A stretch of DNA of 64,000 nucleotides, from positions 620,001-684,000 of the forward strand of contig NZ_PYFP01000001.1 in assembly GCF_003056055.1 (NCBI RefSeq), in the 5' to 3' direction. The number at the start of each line of letters is the position of its first letter. Within the stretch, counting starts at the first letter, position 1. The DNA is from Glaciimonas sp. PCH181 (GTDB lineage: Bacteria; Pseudomonadota; Gammaproteobacteria; Burkholderiales; Burkholderiaceae_D). The position numbers and the translations under genes are program-made. The notes below the pieces were generated by a model, which did no database searches, was not told the origin of the DNA, and worked only from the letters and a program-made list of their open reading frames with translations. Shown one piece after another: positions 25,464-33,752 of the stretch.

Positions 25464-26468
25464 ATGGATTCTCAATCCAAGGTGTCAGGTTTATATCCGT
25501 TCGATGCCGACAATACCGGTACAGCATTTGATTTGAATGCTTCTGGCGTGTCGTGGGGCGCGATATTCGCCGGGGCTGCGGCAGCGGCTGCATTATCGCT
25601 AGTATTAGTGATTCTGGGCAGCGGACTTGGTCTGTCGGCTATCTCGCCTTGGTCGACCAGTTCAGTGCCGATGGGAAAAGCGACCATTATTTGGCTTGCG
25701 TTTACACAGCTTGCAGCTGCCGGGATAGGCGGTTACATAGCAGGGCGTTTGCGTGTTAAATGGGCTAGCGTGCATACCGATGAAGTCTATTTTCGCGATA
25801 CCGCACATGGCTTGCTATCGTGGGCTGTAGCAACATTGGTGACGGCTATTTTTCTGACCGGCGCGGTGCGCGTTATTAGCGGCGCTGCGTTGGAGGCGGG
25901 CGGGACTGCACTCACTGCGGGGGCTGCAGCAACGGGGTTAGCAGCAGGGACGGGCGGTACAGCTAATTCGATTAGCTATTTTTCAGACATGTTAATGCGA
26001 GGTCAGCCTAATACCGCTTTGACTTCGAATAACACCGCTTCAACCACCGCCACCACCGGCCAACCCGCTGCACCTGCGACTCAGAACGCCGCTCCTACCA
26101 ACATGTCGGCGACCGATAGCACTTCGATGCGCGCTGAAGTGGTAAGAATTTTCGCTAACGATTTACGCACTGGTACGCTGTCTCCCGACGATAAGCAATA
26201 TTTATCAGGTGAGGTAGCACGCCGTACTGGCATGTCTTCTGCGGATGCCGACAAACGGGTGGATGATGTTTTTGGTCGACTGACTAAAGCGAAAACCGAT
26301 GCCGAGACTGCCGCAAAAAATGCTGCCGACCAAGCCCGTACGATTGCGGCCCATTCCGCACTCTGGATATTTGTGGCATTGCTAATAGGTGCTTTTTTTG
26401 CCAGCTTGATGGCAACTTTCGGCGGCAAACAGCGTGACCGTGTGCAGGGCAATGTAGCGCCGTTGTAA
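25464..26468 (+). CDS. Polytopic membrane protein with Ala/Thr-rich loop
   Basis: 334 residues from the ATG at 25464, with AGGAGAAA upstream. Three to four hydrophobic segments: about 29-52 (WGAIFAGAAAAAALSLVLVI), 70-90 (TIIWLAFTQLAAAGIGGYIAG) and 118-140, then a last one near the C-terminus (ALWIFVALLIGAFFASLMATF). Between them lie a low-complexity Thr/Ala/Asn loop (about 185-225) and a helical domain (RAEVVRIFANDLRTG). Such proteins are frequent in Burkholderiales next to stress genes. No known function. Confidence 0.85.
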   Translation: MDSQSKVSGLYPFDADNTGTAFDLNASGVSWGAIFAGAAAAAALSLVLVILGSGLGLSAISPWSTSSVPMGKATIIWLAFTQLAAAGIGGYIAGRLRVKWASVHTDEVYFRDTAHGLLSWAVATLVTAIFLTGAVRVISGAALEAGGTALTAGAAATGLAAGTGGTANSISYFSDMLMRGQPNTALTSNNTASTTATTGQPAAPATQNAAPTNMSATDSTSMRAEVVRIFANDLRTGTLSPDDKQYLSGEVARRTGMSSADADKRVDDVFGRLTKAKTDAETAAKNAADQARTIAAHSALWIFVALLIGAFFASLMATFGGKQRDRVQGNVAPL

Positions 26469-26520
26469 TGCTGCTTTGCTACTTAAATCTAGATTACGTT
26501 GTTAAATATAGGAGATTACG

Positions 26521-26592
26521 ATGGGTGCAATTTTATTATGGCTTATTGGCATACCAATTCCTTTGATTATTTTAATCGCATTATTAACGTGA
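26521..26592 (+). CDS. 23-residue hydrophobic membrane peptide
   Basis: A very short gene: ATG at 26521, stop TGA at 26590-26592, preceded by the good RBS AGGAG at proper spacing. The product is almost wholly one membrane helix (MGAILLWLIGIPIPLIILI). Closely similar tiny proteins are, to my knowledge, widespread in Proteobacteria near stress-related membrane genes. It lies 52 bases after the preceding membrane protein and may be co-transcribed. Too short for standard gene finders. Confidence 0.7.
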   Translation: MGAILLWLIGIPIPLIILIALLT

Positions 26593-26903
26593 AAAGTGTT
26601 TTGCTTTCAGCAGTTTGCAAGCATATCAATAATAAAATCATAGCTTGAAATAGAAATAACAGGCGCAGTATTGAGCATGGGCAGCAACGCGATGACATCA
26701 AGGAAATTTCTTTGCGGAACGCCAGTTCGTCGTATATGGGCTGGTTTATTTTGCGATGCACAAATAGGAAAGACAGAAGGAATATTGATAGGTATGTTGC
26801 TTCATGCTTGTTGATAGAGGGGGAGCGGTTGAGGTACAGGCAGCCTTGGTGCGGTCTGATGCTTTAACAACTCGTTTAGTTGTTAATTTTGGAAGGACGT
26901 ATT
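26593..26903. promoter_or_regulatory. cspA-type 5' leader with hairpin at 26864-26886
   Basis: Gene-free stretch upstream of the cold-shock gene. An inverted repeat, TTAACAAC at 26864-26871 and GTTGTTAA at 26879-26886, with a 7-base loop, ends 5 bases before the GGAAGGA RBS. Cold-shock mRNAs are known for structured leaders that respond to temperature, so a regulatory role is plausible. The rest of the stretch shows nothing recognisable. Confidence 0.45.
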
Positions 26904-27113
26904 ATGGCAACGGGTACCGTCAAGTGGTTCAATGATTCTAAAGGCTTCGGCTTTATTACTCCAGATGATGGAGGGGAAGATTTGTTTGCACATTTCTCCG
27001 CAATTCAGATGGGTGGTTTTAAAACGCTGAAAGAAGGACAGAAAGTAACATTCGATGTTACTCAGGGTCCTAAAGGCAAGCAGGCGTCTAATATCCAGGA
27101 TCCCAAAGCTTAG
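26904..27113 (+). CDS. Cold-shock protein, CspA family
   Basis: 69-residue single-stranded nucleic-acid binding beta-barrel. It has both RNA-binding motifs, KGFGFITP (RNP1) and DLFAHFSAI (RNP2), in the canonical [15 protein letters not shown] context. Start chosen at 26904 because GGAAGGA lies upstream; an earlier in-frame Met at 26880 overlaps the leader hairpin. Acts as an RNA chaperone. Monocistronic, closed by the terminator at 27154-27202. Confidence 0.96.
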   Translation: MATGTVKWFNDSKGFGFITPDDGGEDLFAHFSAIQMGGFKTLKEGQKVTFDVTQGPKGKQASNIQDPKA

Positions 27114-27153
27114 AGGGTGCGATAGTAATCAGATCGTAGGTTTGCCCTCTAAA

Positions 27154-27202
27154 GGGCTCGCATGTTCGATCGTTTCAGATCAAGGATGGCGAGCCTTTTT
27201 CT
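27154..27202 (+). terminator. Terminator after the cold-shock gene
   Basis: GGGCTCGC at about 27154 pairs with GCGAGCC at about 27189, with a structured loop, and TTTTTCTTTC follows. Confidence 0.75.
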
Positions 27203-27614
27203 TTCCCGATATCATCATGTACTTCAGCAATTAATGCATCTAATTAGATAGAACATTATCAGATAAGCAGGTTTGTTTATTGAAACGTTGCTTTGATTTT
27301 TTGCTAAAAAACGCTGACGCCGGGCATAGAGACGGATGCGTAATTGTCCTACAGAACAATCAGTGAATGTCCTATGTTGAAGCAGGTACTGATTGCTATA
27401 TTCTGATTGAATACTACTTTGTAAGTAGCTAGAATGAAGTTCAGAACATAGCCGCAAGAAATATCGAGCACGGCGTTCTAATTCTTCCAAACGCATGACG
27501 GTCGTCTTTACAAACCGGTTATCGCAAAAGCTCTGCATCCTTCAGAGTAGTAAATAAAGTAAATTTAAAATAAACATTGGCATCCCATCAACGTATTTGA
27601 TTATGGAGTTAGTG

Positions 27615-27806
27615 ATGACACGAAATCCTTTGTTTCGAGAAGAAGATAAAATGCATCAACGTCTACGTTCCCCTGCCGTTACTACCGCCCCTCAGGCTGC
27701 GAATAAAACAACTCACCAAAAATCTAGCCCAAGCGACGCGTTGTGGCATCGCATGAATACGGCTATGCGCTTGTCATGCCAGCAATCGAAACCGCCGCTT
27801 AAGTGA
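27615..27806 (+). CDS. Possible small basic protein
   Basis: 63 residues, basic and polar (FREEDKMHQRLRSP, DALWHRMNTAMRL), no recognised domain. A TGGAGTT RBS lies 5 bases before the ATG at 27615. It is bounded downstream by the hairpin at 27913. It could be a genuine small stress protein or a chance frame; only the RBS and the isolation between two transcription units support it. Confidence 0.35.
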   Translation: MTRNPLFREEDKMHQRLRSPAVTTAPQAANKTTHQKSSPSDALWHRMNTAMRLSCQQSKPPLK

Positions 27807-27912
27807 CCAGCCAGGTCCTGGTAATCGATTAGGAACGCTTTAATATCTTAAAAATCACGTAGGACAAGACTGTTGCTGATTGATACTAAGCTATGACGTT
27901 GTAGTAAAAAAA

Positions 27913-27937
27913 TTGCTTCGAATGAAGCAATTTTTTT
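27913..27937. terminator. Hairpin terminator, probably bidirectional
   Basis: TTGCTTC (27913-27919) pairs with GAAGCAA (27924-27930); seven T follow and an A-run precedes. It serves the plus-strand unit upstream and possibly the minus-strand kinase downstream. Confidence 0.8.
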
Positions 27938-28054
27938 GCCGGTTATTCCGGAGAGGTTTGAAGATAGCTTGTATATGAATTAATGCTCAGAAAAAGTCAG
28001 CCAGATTAATGGTGATGCTTTCGTGAGTAGTATTGCAAAGATAGAGCTACGCGT

Positions 28055-29473
28055 TTAGATGGCAATACCCGGTGGGAAAGGAATAAAGGCTTCAACCGCT
28101 GTGCCTTTGCCGCCAGTACCGCGTTGAATAGTAAAAGATCCGCCGAGTAGTAACATACGTTCTCGCATACCCAGAAGTCCATGCGATTTTGGTTTTTCCA
28201 ATACGTCACCCGGAATGCCGATGCCGTTATCAAGAATTTGCAGCCATAGTCCTGCTGCCTTACGTTGCAATGTGATTTTCACGTGAGAGGCGTGGGCGTA
28301 TTTAATGACGTTGTTCAGCGATTCTTGCACTATACGAAATAAGGCGATTGCCCAATCGGGATCGATATTTTCAAAATCTTCAGCGATTTCTGTTTCGCAA
28401 GTCAGGCCCGCGACGTGCGCAATATGTTCGCAATGACTTTCGATTGAGGCGGTCAGTCCCAAATTATCTAACATACTGGGACGCAAGTCTTCAATAATGC
28501 GACGCTTTAAATTAACGGTATCTTTTAAGGCCTGTTTTGCCCTTATTAGCTGATTGGAAATGACTGGGGCGGTATCCTTAAGTTGCGCCGAAACGTTCGA
28601 TAGCGTCATACCGATCACCGTCAAAGCAGAGCCCATTTCATCGTGTAGTTCACGCGCCAACTTGGCTTTTTCTTCCTCCGATACTTTTAATAAATGACGT
28701 GAAAGAATAGAGAGTTGCCGCGTGCGCGCAAGTACCGTCGATTCAAGATTTTCATTTGTTAGTTTCAATTCATGTTCCACAGCACGTTGTTTTGAAAAAT
28801 TGTTCAAAATTAACCGATAAAAAATTATTAAAATAATTAATCCAATACTACTAATGAGATTTCCGATCCACAATGTTCTATTAAACTCAATGTAGAAACG
28901 ATTATGTCGGGCGGTCAATAATTCTAATTCGTCTTTTTCCATAATGGTATCTACAAGTCGGACCTCATCCATTATCTCTTTACCTTCGCCCAGCCGCACG
29001 ATTTTCACCACTTCGGGTAAGCCGCCGTCGTGATAAAGCGCAAGCGTTTCATCGAAGTTTTTTAACTTGCGATCAAATAGAACACGTAGTTGTAAAAGGT
29101 ATGTTTGTTGCACTGGGTTACCCGCAGTTAAGGTTTCTAGTGTCGTAAATTCTGCCTCTAATTTATCTTTGGCGTGTTTCCATGGCGTTAGAAATAACGG
29201 ATCGTCAGATATGTAATATCCGCGCAAGCTACTTTCTGCATCCATGATCAATAAGTTAATATTTTTTAAATGATCTTTGATGCGCCAGCTATGTTCCATC
29301 TCGTCATTATTCTGTTTAAGTTTTTGCAGATTTTGATAGGTGGTAAGGGCTGTAGCGGCAAAAGTCATGAGACAAATTACAAACAGCACCATCACGTAGC
29401 CCGGCAACGATGCAGAAGTAATTTTTTTCACTGGATGAGTCCCTTTGATATTTTTAATTATTAATCTAATCAC
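28055..29473 (-). CDS. CHASE3-domain sensor histidine kinase (HisKA_3 type)
   Basis: 472 residues. Membrane helices at about 25-45 and 202-223 enclose a periplasmic helical CHASE3 domain (MDAESSLRGYYISDDPLFL). A coiled coil leads to the HisKA_3 dimerisation helix with phospho-acceptor H277 in RELHDEMGSAL, then a HATPase domain (QESLNNVIKYA N-box, LQILDNGIGIP, HGLLGMRERMLLLGG). This NarX/DegS class pairs with NarL-type regulators; none lies adjacent, the nearest being at 13735-14439. A GTG at 29429-29431 with AAGGGA upstream is an alternative start giving a protein 14 residues shorter. Confidence 0.93.
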   Translation of the reverse strand: MIRLIIKNIKGTHPVKKITSASLPGYVMVLFVICLMTFAATALTTYQNLQKLKQNNDEMEHSWRIKDHLKNINLLIMDAESSLRGYYISDDPLFLTPWKHAKDKLEAEFTTLETLTAGNPVQQTYLLQLRVLFDRKLKNFDETLALYHDGGLPEVVKIVRLGEGKEIMDEVRLVDTIMEKDELELLTARHNRFYIEFNRTLWIGNLISSIGLIILIIFYRLILNNFSKQRAVEHELKLTNENLESTVLARTRQLSILSRHLLKVSEEEKAKLARELHDEMGSALTVIGMTLSNVSAQLKDTAPVISNQLIRAKQALKDTVNLKRRIIEDLRPSMLDNLGLTASIESHCEHIAHVAGLTCETEIAEDFENIDPDWAIALFRIVQESLNNVIKYAHASHVKITLQRKAAGLWLQILDNGIGIPGDVLEKPKSHGLLGMRERMLLLGGSFTIQRGTGGKGTAVEAFIPFPPGIAI

Positions 29474-29855
29474 AGATTAGCATGGACGCAATTGGCGCAG
29501 GGACAATCAATATAGCGATTTTTGTATGAAGGATCTCGCTTGTGGATAAAGCAGCGATGACAATAAAAAGTAAGAAGAAAATAAAACGAAAAAATGATAA
29601 TTTTTCATTGCCGCGTCACTAACGCTATTAAATTTTAACGCAATAAATTGGGAGTTGATGTAGGACAAATTCTGATGTATCTGTAGGAGATTTTTCGCTC
29701 ACATTTAAATGAACCGTAGGCATATTTTGATGTCGAAACGTAACTGTCAATCAATAGGAATTAGGTAGATAATTATTTCAGCCAGTTAACTATTGGCAGG
29801 TTTCGCAGTGGTACATGACGCATGTACGCTATATAACAACCAAACGGAGTCCAGC
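29474..29855. other. Divergent promoter region, no gene seen
   Basis: 382 AT-rich bases between the histidine kinase (minus) and the RcnB-like gene (plus). It must hold both promoters; an A-rich tract lies at 29560-29610. No RNA gene or clear operator was recognised. Confidence 0.5.
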
Positions 29856-30293
29856 ATGAACAGAAAAATAGTTTTGTCTACCATCATGGCGATTTCTTTA
29901 TCTACCGGCGGCGCAGCCTTCGGTCAGGATAATGAAATGCGCACTGATCGGGGTCATGATCAGGGGCGTAATCAACAAATGCAGCGCGGTGGCGATCAAC
30001 AAGATCATCGCGGTAACGGCGGGCGACCTATGGATCGTGGCGGATTTCAAAATCGTGGGAACAATAATCAAGTGCGACAAGATGAACGCGGTGCAGGTCC
30101 AAACCACGACTTCCGTCGAGGTGGCCGACTGCCGCCTGAATACCGTAACAACAGACAATATGTCGTCGACGATTGGCGCGGGCATCATTTGAGCGCGCCA
30201 CCGCGTGGCTACCATTGGGTGCAAACAGGCGGTGATTATGTATTGGCCGCTATCGGCACCGGGATTATCCTGCAACTTCTATTAAATAATTGA
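29856..30293 (+). CDS. RcnB-like periplasmic protein
   Basis: 145 residues. Signal peptide (cleavage near AAFGQ, residue 24), a long Gln/Arg/Gly/Asp-rich low-complexity region, then the RcnB-type domain: RLPPEYRNNRQYVVDDWRGH, LSAPPRGYHWVQTGGDYVL and a hydrophobic end (AIGTGIILQLLL). RcnB of E. coli is a periplasmic factor in nickel/cobalt homeostasis; many relatives have no proven metal role. Start at 29856 chosen by the ACGGAGT RBS and the signal peptide. Confidence 0.88.
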   Translation: MNRKIVLSTIMAISLSTGGAAFGQDNEMRTDRGHDQGRNQQMQRGGDQQDHRGNGGRPMDRGGFQNRGNNNQVRQDERGAGPNHDFRRGGRLPPEYRNNRQYVVDDWRGHHLSAPPRGYHWVQTGGDYVLAAIGTGIILQLLLNN

Positions 30294-30314
30294 TTTAACC
30301 CGCTAGCCTATATT

Positions 30315-30346
30315 CCCCGCAGATCGTTGTCCGATCTGCGGCTTTA
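30315..30346 (+). terminator. Terminator after the RcnB-like gene
   Basis: CCGCAGATCG pairs with CGATCTGCGG around a short loop and is followed by CTTTATTTTC. Confidence 0.8.
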
Positions 30347-30384
30347 TTTTCATTAAACCAATCTAATCTGAAATCTTTGAGCCT

Positions 30385-30741
30385 TTAAACCATTACTTTA
30401 TCTAATGTTATTAGCAGATCCCGAACCCGTTCATATTTTTTCTTTTCATCTCCGGGCTTGGCATCCATGGTCGCCTCAATAGGCTGGCCGCCATGACGGG
30501 CGATTACTGCAGTGGAGCCTTTGCAGCCAAAGTCGCCGCCAACATATGGGCAAATGACGCGTACCTTTTCTGGCGCGATTCCTAATTTGGTTGATTGTTG
30601 TAATACATCCGATCGTCTTGCGGCAGATTCAGATGGGCGAACCATTTTTTGCGCCGGAATCATTTGACATGAAGGCCTCACAAAACAGTGGTGACGAATA
30701 GAATTCAGGAAATAAAAAACGCGGAAAATACTCAGCAGCAT
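30385..30741 (-). pseudogene. Decayed fragment of a xanthine dehydrogenase-type molybdopterin subunit
   Basis: The 118-codon frame contains LGIAPEKVRVICPYVGGDFG followed by CKG, a close match to the conserved block of the large molybdopterin-binding subunit of xanthine/aldehyde dehydrogenases (families of 700-1000 residues). The sequence on either side does not continue the family in a recognisable way, and no partner FAD or 2Fe-2S subunit lies nearby. I read it as a remnant of a lost oxidoreductase gene. A short functional protein cannot be excluded but is unlikely. Confidence 0.55.
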
Positions 30742-30786
30742 TCGGTAAAATCTACCCGAATGGCAGCGTATTAATCGTAGACGCCC

Positions 30787-31290
30787 TTAATTAGCGGGCC
30801 AGACAAACACCATCGTACGGGTGCCGTGATTCATCTGTACCTGGACGGTCTTTGCCATCGGCCTATTTTTAACTGTCGCACTAATTTGATAGGTTCCAGG
30901 GCGTGGAAATTTAATCAGAATGATCGGTCCGGAGCAGACCGTTTGCAGTGTTGACTTGCCGTCTTTACTGGAGACTACCAGTTGCACATCCGCCAGATAA
31001 CTACCATCCTGTGCCGCAAAGGTCGCCATCAAATCATAATCTTTGGACGTGCGTTTCATATAATTTGATTCATCAATGCCGACGCCGCCGCAGACGTAGG
31101 TAAATCCATTGTCGGTTTTGGTCCGAACTTTGATGCCGGACGAGGTCGTCGGATTGTCCGGTTGTCCATCCGGCTGCATAGGTGGCCGCATTTCCGGCTG
31201 AGCATCAGGCATATCGGGCGGTGCCGGTGCTTGTGCCAACGCTGCCGCAGACCAGCTGAAAACAATCAGCAAAAGATTGCTCGCTTTCAT
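30787..31290 (-). CDS. Secreted hypothetical protein with beta-sandwich-like C-terminus
   Basis: 167 residues: signal peptide (cleavage near ALAQA, residue 20), a Pro/Asp/Met-rich linker (about 21-50), then a domain with alternating hydrophobic pattern (VQLVVSSKDGKST, PRPGTYQISATVKNRP, RTMVFVWPAN) like carboxypeptidase-regulatory or Ig-like folds. Two cysteines (C67 in YVCGG and C117 in TVCSG) may form a disulfide. GGAGATGAG upstream supports the start. Function unknown. Confidence 0.8.
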   Translation of the reverse strand: MKASNLLLIVFSWSAAALAQAPAPPDMPDAQPEMRPPMQPDGQPDNPTTSSGIKVRTKTDNGFTYVCGGVGIDESNYMKRTSKDYDLMATFAAQDGSYLADVQLVVSSKDGKSTLQTVCSGPIILIKFPRPGTYQISATVKNRPMAKTVQVQMNHGTRTMVFVWPAN

Positions 31291-31419
31291 GGCTCATCTC
31301 CTTCGCGTCACTGTATTGGGCGTTGACATCACGCATCGAAATAGCGCCCACCTGAATGACTTTAAGGTGGGTGCTATTTGCCCGAGGGCTACCTTGCTAC
31401 GCTCAAAAACTATGGCCTG

Positions 31420-31635
31420 CTATGAACCGCTGCTGCTAGTGCTAGCAGCCGGAGGTGCCATAGTATCTGGTGTCGATGTGGCCGGAGGTGCCATCGTATT
31501 AGGCGGTGATGTAGCTGGCGGCATCGTTGCATCTGGAGCAGATGCAGCAGGCGCGGTTGTATCATCCGCTTTTTTACATCCGACCAAGATTGTGCTGGCG
31601 ATAAGCGCGGTAATAAGGACACGTTTGATTAACAT
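31420..31635 (-). CDS. Small lipoprotein with Pro/Ala/Thr repeats
   Basis: 71 residues from the ATG at 31635 (GGGAG upstream). The lipobox ILVGC places the acylated Cys at residue 20. The mature part is three imperfect 11-residue repeats of the type TMAPPATSTPD and a Ser-rich tail. It is likely an outer-membrane-anchored, unstructured spacer; no enzymatic domain. Neighbours are small secreted proteins on the same strand. Confidence 0.75.
   Translation of the reverse strand: MLIKRVLITALIASTILVGCKKADDTTAPAASAPDATMPPATSPPNTMAPPATSTPDTMAPPAASTSSSGS
31448..31546. repeat. 33-bp tandem repeat, three copies
   Basis: Copies at 31448-31480, 31481-31513 and 31514-31546; the first two are nearly identical, the third diverged. 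The period is a multiple of three and lies within the lipoprotein gene, so copy changes keep the frame. Confidence 0.75.
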
Positions 31636-31881
31636 ATGAACTCCCAAAAGATGGTTTAGCTTATGTTGAACGGATTGCCTGCTGTTAAGTAAGTAAGGGT
31701 TAAGCGGTCTAAACATGCGGTAGCATGCATGACCTAATCTATGGATAGGCTTATCAGAGAATTGTTCCCTCCAATTTACGAATGATTTCTGCCGTTATAA
31801 ATCAAACAGAATCAGGCGATGTGTAGCCTATAGTTGCAAGCTTATGTACAGCAGGGAAATAGCCATCTGCCTTTTTTGCGG

Positions 31882-32223
31882 TCACTGGGCTGGCTGTACT
31901 TTGATATGATTTCTGACCGAATTAACGCCGTCGGTATCTTGCGCAATATCAGTCGCCTTATCTGAATCCTCTTGTGTTGCCACCGTTCCGCCCAAACTGA
32001 CGATGCCGTTAAGGTCCGTCTCGACCTTAATATCTTTCGCATAAGACATTTTTTCAGCCATGAGTTTGGCTTTTACTTTTGTTGTGATCACGGAATCCTT
32101 GACTGCGCGCATCGGTTTGGATTGCGACATTGCGCTAGAGTCATCCGCGGCATATGCCATCGACCCCATCGATCCCAACAATGCGCCTAACACCAAACAA
32201 GATGTGGCTAACGTAATTTTCAT
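31882..32223 (-). CDS. BON-domain periplasmic protein
   Basis: 113 residues: signal peptide (cleavage near AYAAD, residue 25) and one BON domain (DSVITTKVKAKLMAE, IKVETDLNGIVSLGGTV, AQDTDGVNSVRNHI). OsmY-like proteins of this kind are envelope-stress or osmotic-shock factors that bind phospholipid. The gene is monocistronic; the RBS TAGGAGAG is strong. Confidence 0.92.
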   Translation of the reverse strand: MKITLATSCLVLGALLGSMGSMAYAADDSSAMSQSKPMRAVKDSVITTKVKAKLMAEKMSYAKDIKVETDLNGIVSLGGTVATQEDSDKATDIAQDTDGVNSVRNHIKVQPAQ

Positions 32224-32508
32224 GATCTCTCCTATTAAATGGATCTGCGACCGATTCGTGGATTTTTCAGATATTGCGGATTGCGGTGGGACGTGATGAT
32301 GGTTCTGTGCCAGCGATGACGCGTCAGGAGCGCATATGTCAGCATGGGCTTTTGATAAGCTTAGGTGATATAAATTGATTTACAAGGCGTTGTTACAAGG
32401 ATAATAATGAGATGCTTTTTACCAATTTTCTTGCATCATTGATATTGCGGTAGCGTTATCAGCGCGCTGGTTGTTGGCAATAGCGCGCCATTACTTTATG
32501 TCTTTATA

Positions 32509-32664
32509 TTAGTCGGCCGAGGCCGCTACCTCTTTAAGCACCTCTTGCGCCGCACGAAATGCATCCACCGCCAGCGGCACGCCACAGTAAACCGTCGCGT
32601 GTAATAGCACCTCTCTAATTTCATCAACGCTAGCGTCATTATCAATATTCAATATCGTGACATT
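32509..32664 (-). pseudogene. C-terminal remnant of a carboxymuconolactone decarboxylase-type gene
   Basis: Reading the minus strand up to the TAA at 32509-32511 gives DASVDEIREVLLHATVYCGV followed by PLAVDAFRAAQEVLKEV. This is the conserved C-terminal half of the CMD/PcaC family (complete members about 130 residues or more). Upstream the similarity stops abruptly after about 50 residues, with no start codon or RBS in frame. The rest of the gene is gone, so this is a truncated relic. It lies next to the LysR gene at 32752, whose original target it may have been. Confidence 0.75.
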
Positions 32665-32751
32665 CGAAGAGCGCCGCTTCCGGTAAAAATGCGAGGCTGA
32701 GCCCAGTCGAAGGACTTTTCAATTGCATGATGCAGGTCATCCCGCTGACTT

Positions 32752-33636
32752 CTATATGCCCACCTGATCGCTATGCAGTTCTTCCAAAATATCCAGAAAC
32801 AACTCTACGCGACGCGTTAATGGCCGCGATGCTTCTGTGATCGCGCAAATCGTATTATGAAATTCCGGGCCGTCTGGCAGAGGCTCGATAGCATAGCGTT
32901 GCGCCACCAGATTGGCGTAATGCTCTGGCAGCAGGCCGCAATAATTCCCGGTTGCTGCTAGCAGGGCAATCGTTTCCAGACCGCCAGCGTCGGGACCGCG
33001 TTCAAAACCATGTTGAGCCAGTGTTTGCTCAACAAACGGGTGAGGGCGGTAGACCAGCGGCACCTGACTATGGGATTTCTGGCCGGGTTGCAACGCGCCA
33101 TAAACCCGATGCACTTCGACAAATAGCGGCCCATAGTTGAACATCCTGTCTTTCACATACATTCCTCTGATTGCTACCTCGACCCGACGTTCGCGCAAAG
33201 CCTGACTGAGGTTGGCGAAGGTCATCACAATAATTTCGGGCTGAACGTCTGGCGCACGGCGCTTGAGTTCGGCCAGCGCTTCGGGAATTTTGCATGCATC
33301 GTGTGTAATCAGATGTTCTACCATGCCGATTGAAAGCGTGCCAGATAACACGCCACGGACGGAGTCTATTTCGGTACGAATTCGCTCCAGATACTTGAGC
33401 GCATTTGACGCCATTTCTAGCGCGACGATGCCCGCAGCAGTAAGCTTGAATCCTGCCGGTCCGCGCTCACACAAACGCACGCCTAAGCGTTCTTCCACAT
33501 CACGAATGTGGCGGCTGATGGATGCCTTGGACATGTTGAGGCGTTGCTCGGCGGCGGTGAATCCACCTGCTTGGGCGACTGTGCAAAAAATACGCAACGA
33601 GCGCAGGTCTCGTTCATTAAAGTCTAATTGGCTCAT
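32752..33636 (-). CDS. LysR-family transcription regulator
   Basis: 294 residues. N-terminal winged helix-turn-helix at about 10-68 (LRIFCTVAQAGGFTAAEQRL, MSKASISRHIRDVEERLGVRL) and a LysR substrate domain (YGPLFVEVHRVYGALQPG). It is divergent from the amino-acid-type ABC operon at 33753, the usual layout for a LysR regulator and its target. The 116-base intergenic region holds two copies of TCATTTTTC (near 33650 and 33680) that could be half-sites. The co-inducer is unknown; a guanidino compound would fit the operon. Confidence 0.92.
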   Translation of the reverse strand: MSQLDFNERDLRSLRIFCTVAQAGGFTAAEQRLNMSKASISRHIRDVEERLGVRLCERGPAGFKLTAAGIVALEMASNALKYLERIRTEIDSVRGVLSGTLSIGMVEHLITHDACKIPEALAELKRRAPDVQPEIIVMTFANLSQALRERRVEVAIRGMYVKDRMFNYGPLFVEVHRVYGALQPGQKSHSQVPLVYRPHPFVEQTLAQHGFERGPDAGGLETIALLAATGNYCGLLPEHYANLVAQRYAIEPLPDGPEFHNTICAITEASRPLTRRVELFLDILEELHSDQVGI

Positions 33637-33752
33637 GATTAAAAGGTCTCATTTTTCGTAACCATACCACTAAAAGAATCATTTTTCATTTGCTTTCACC
33701 CCTACTAAGATTAGGGACATAACTGCTTCACATTGAACTATACGGAGACGAC

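Noticed and set aside
27224..27538. 104-codon minus-strand frame after the cold-shock gene
   Set aside because: The segment RLEELERRARYFLRL looks protein-like, but there is no RBS and the frame lies in AT-rich DNA; not enough support.
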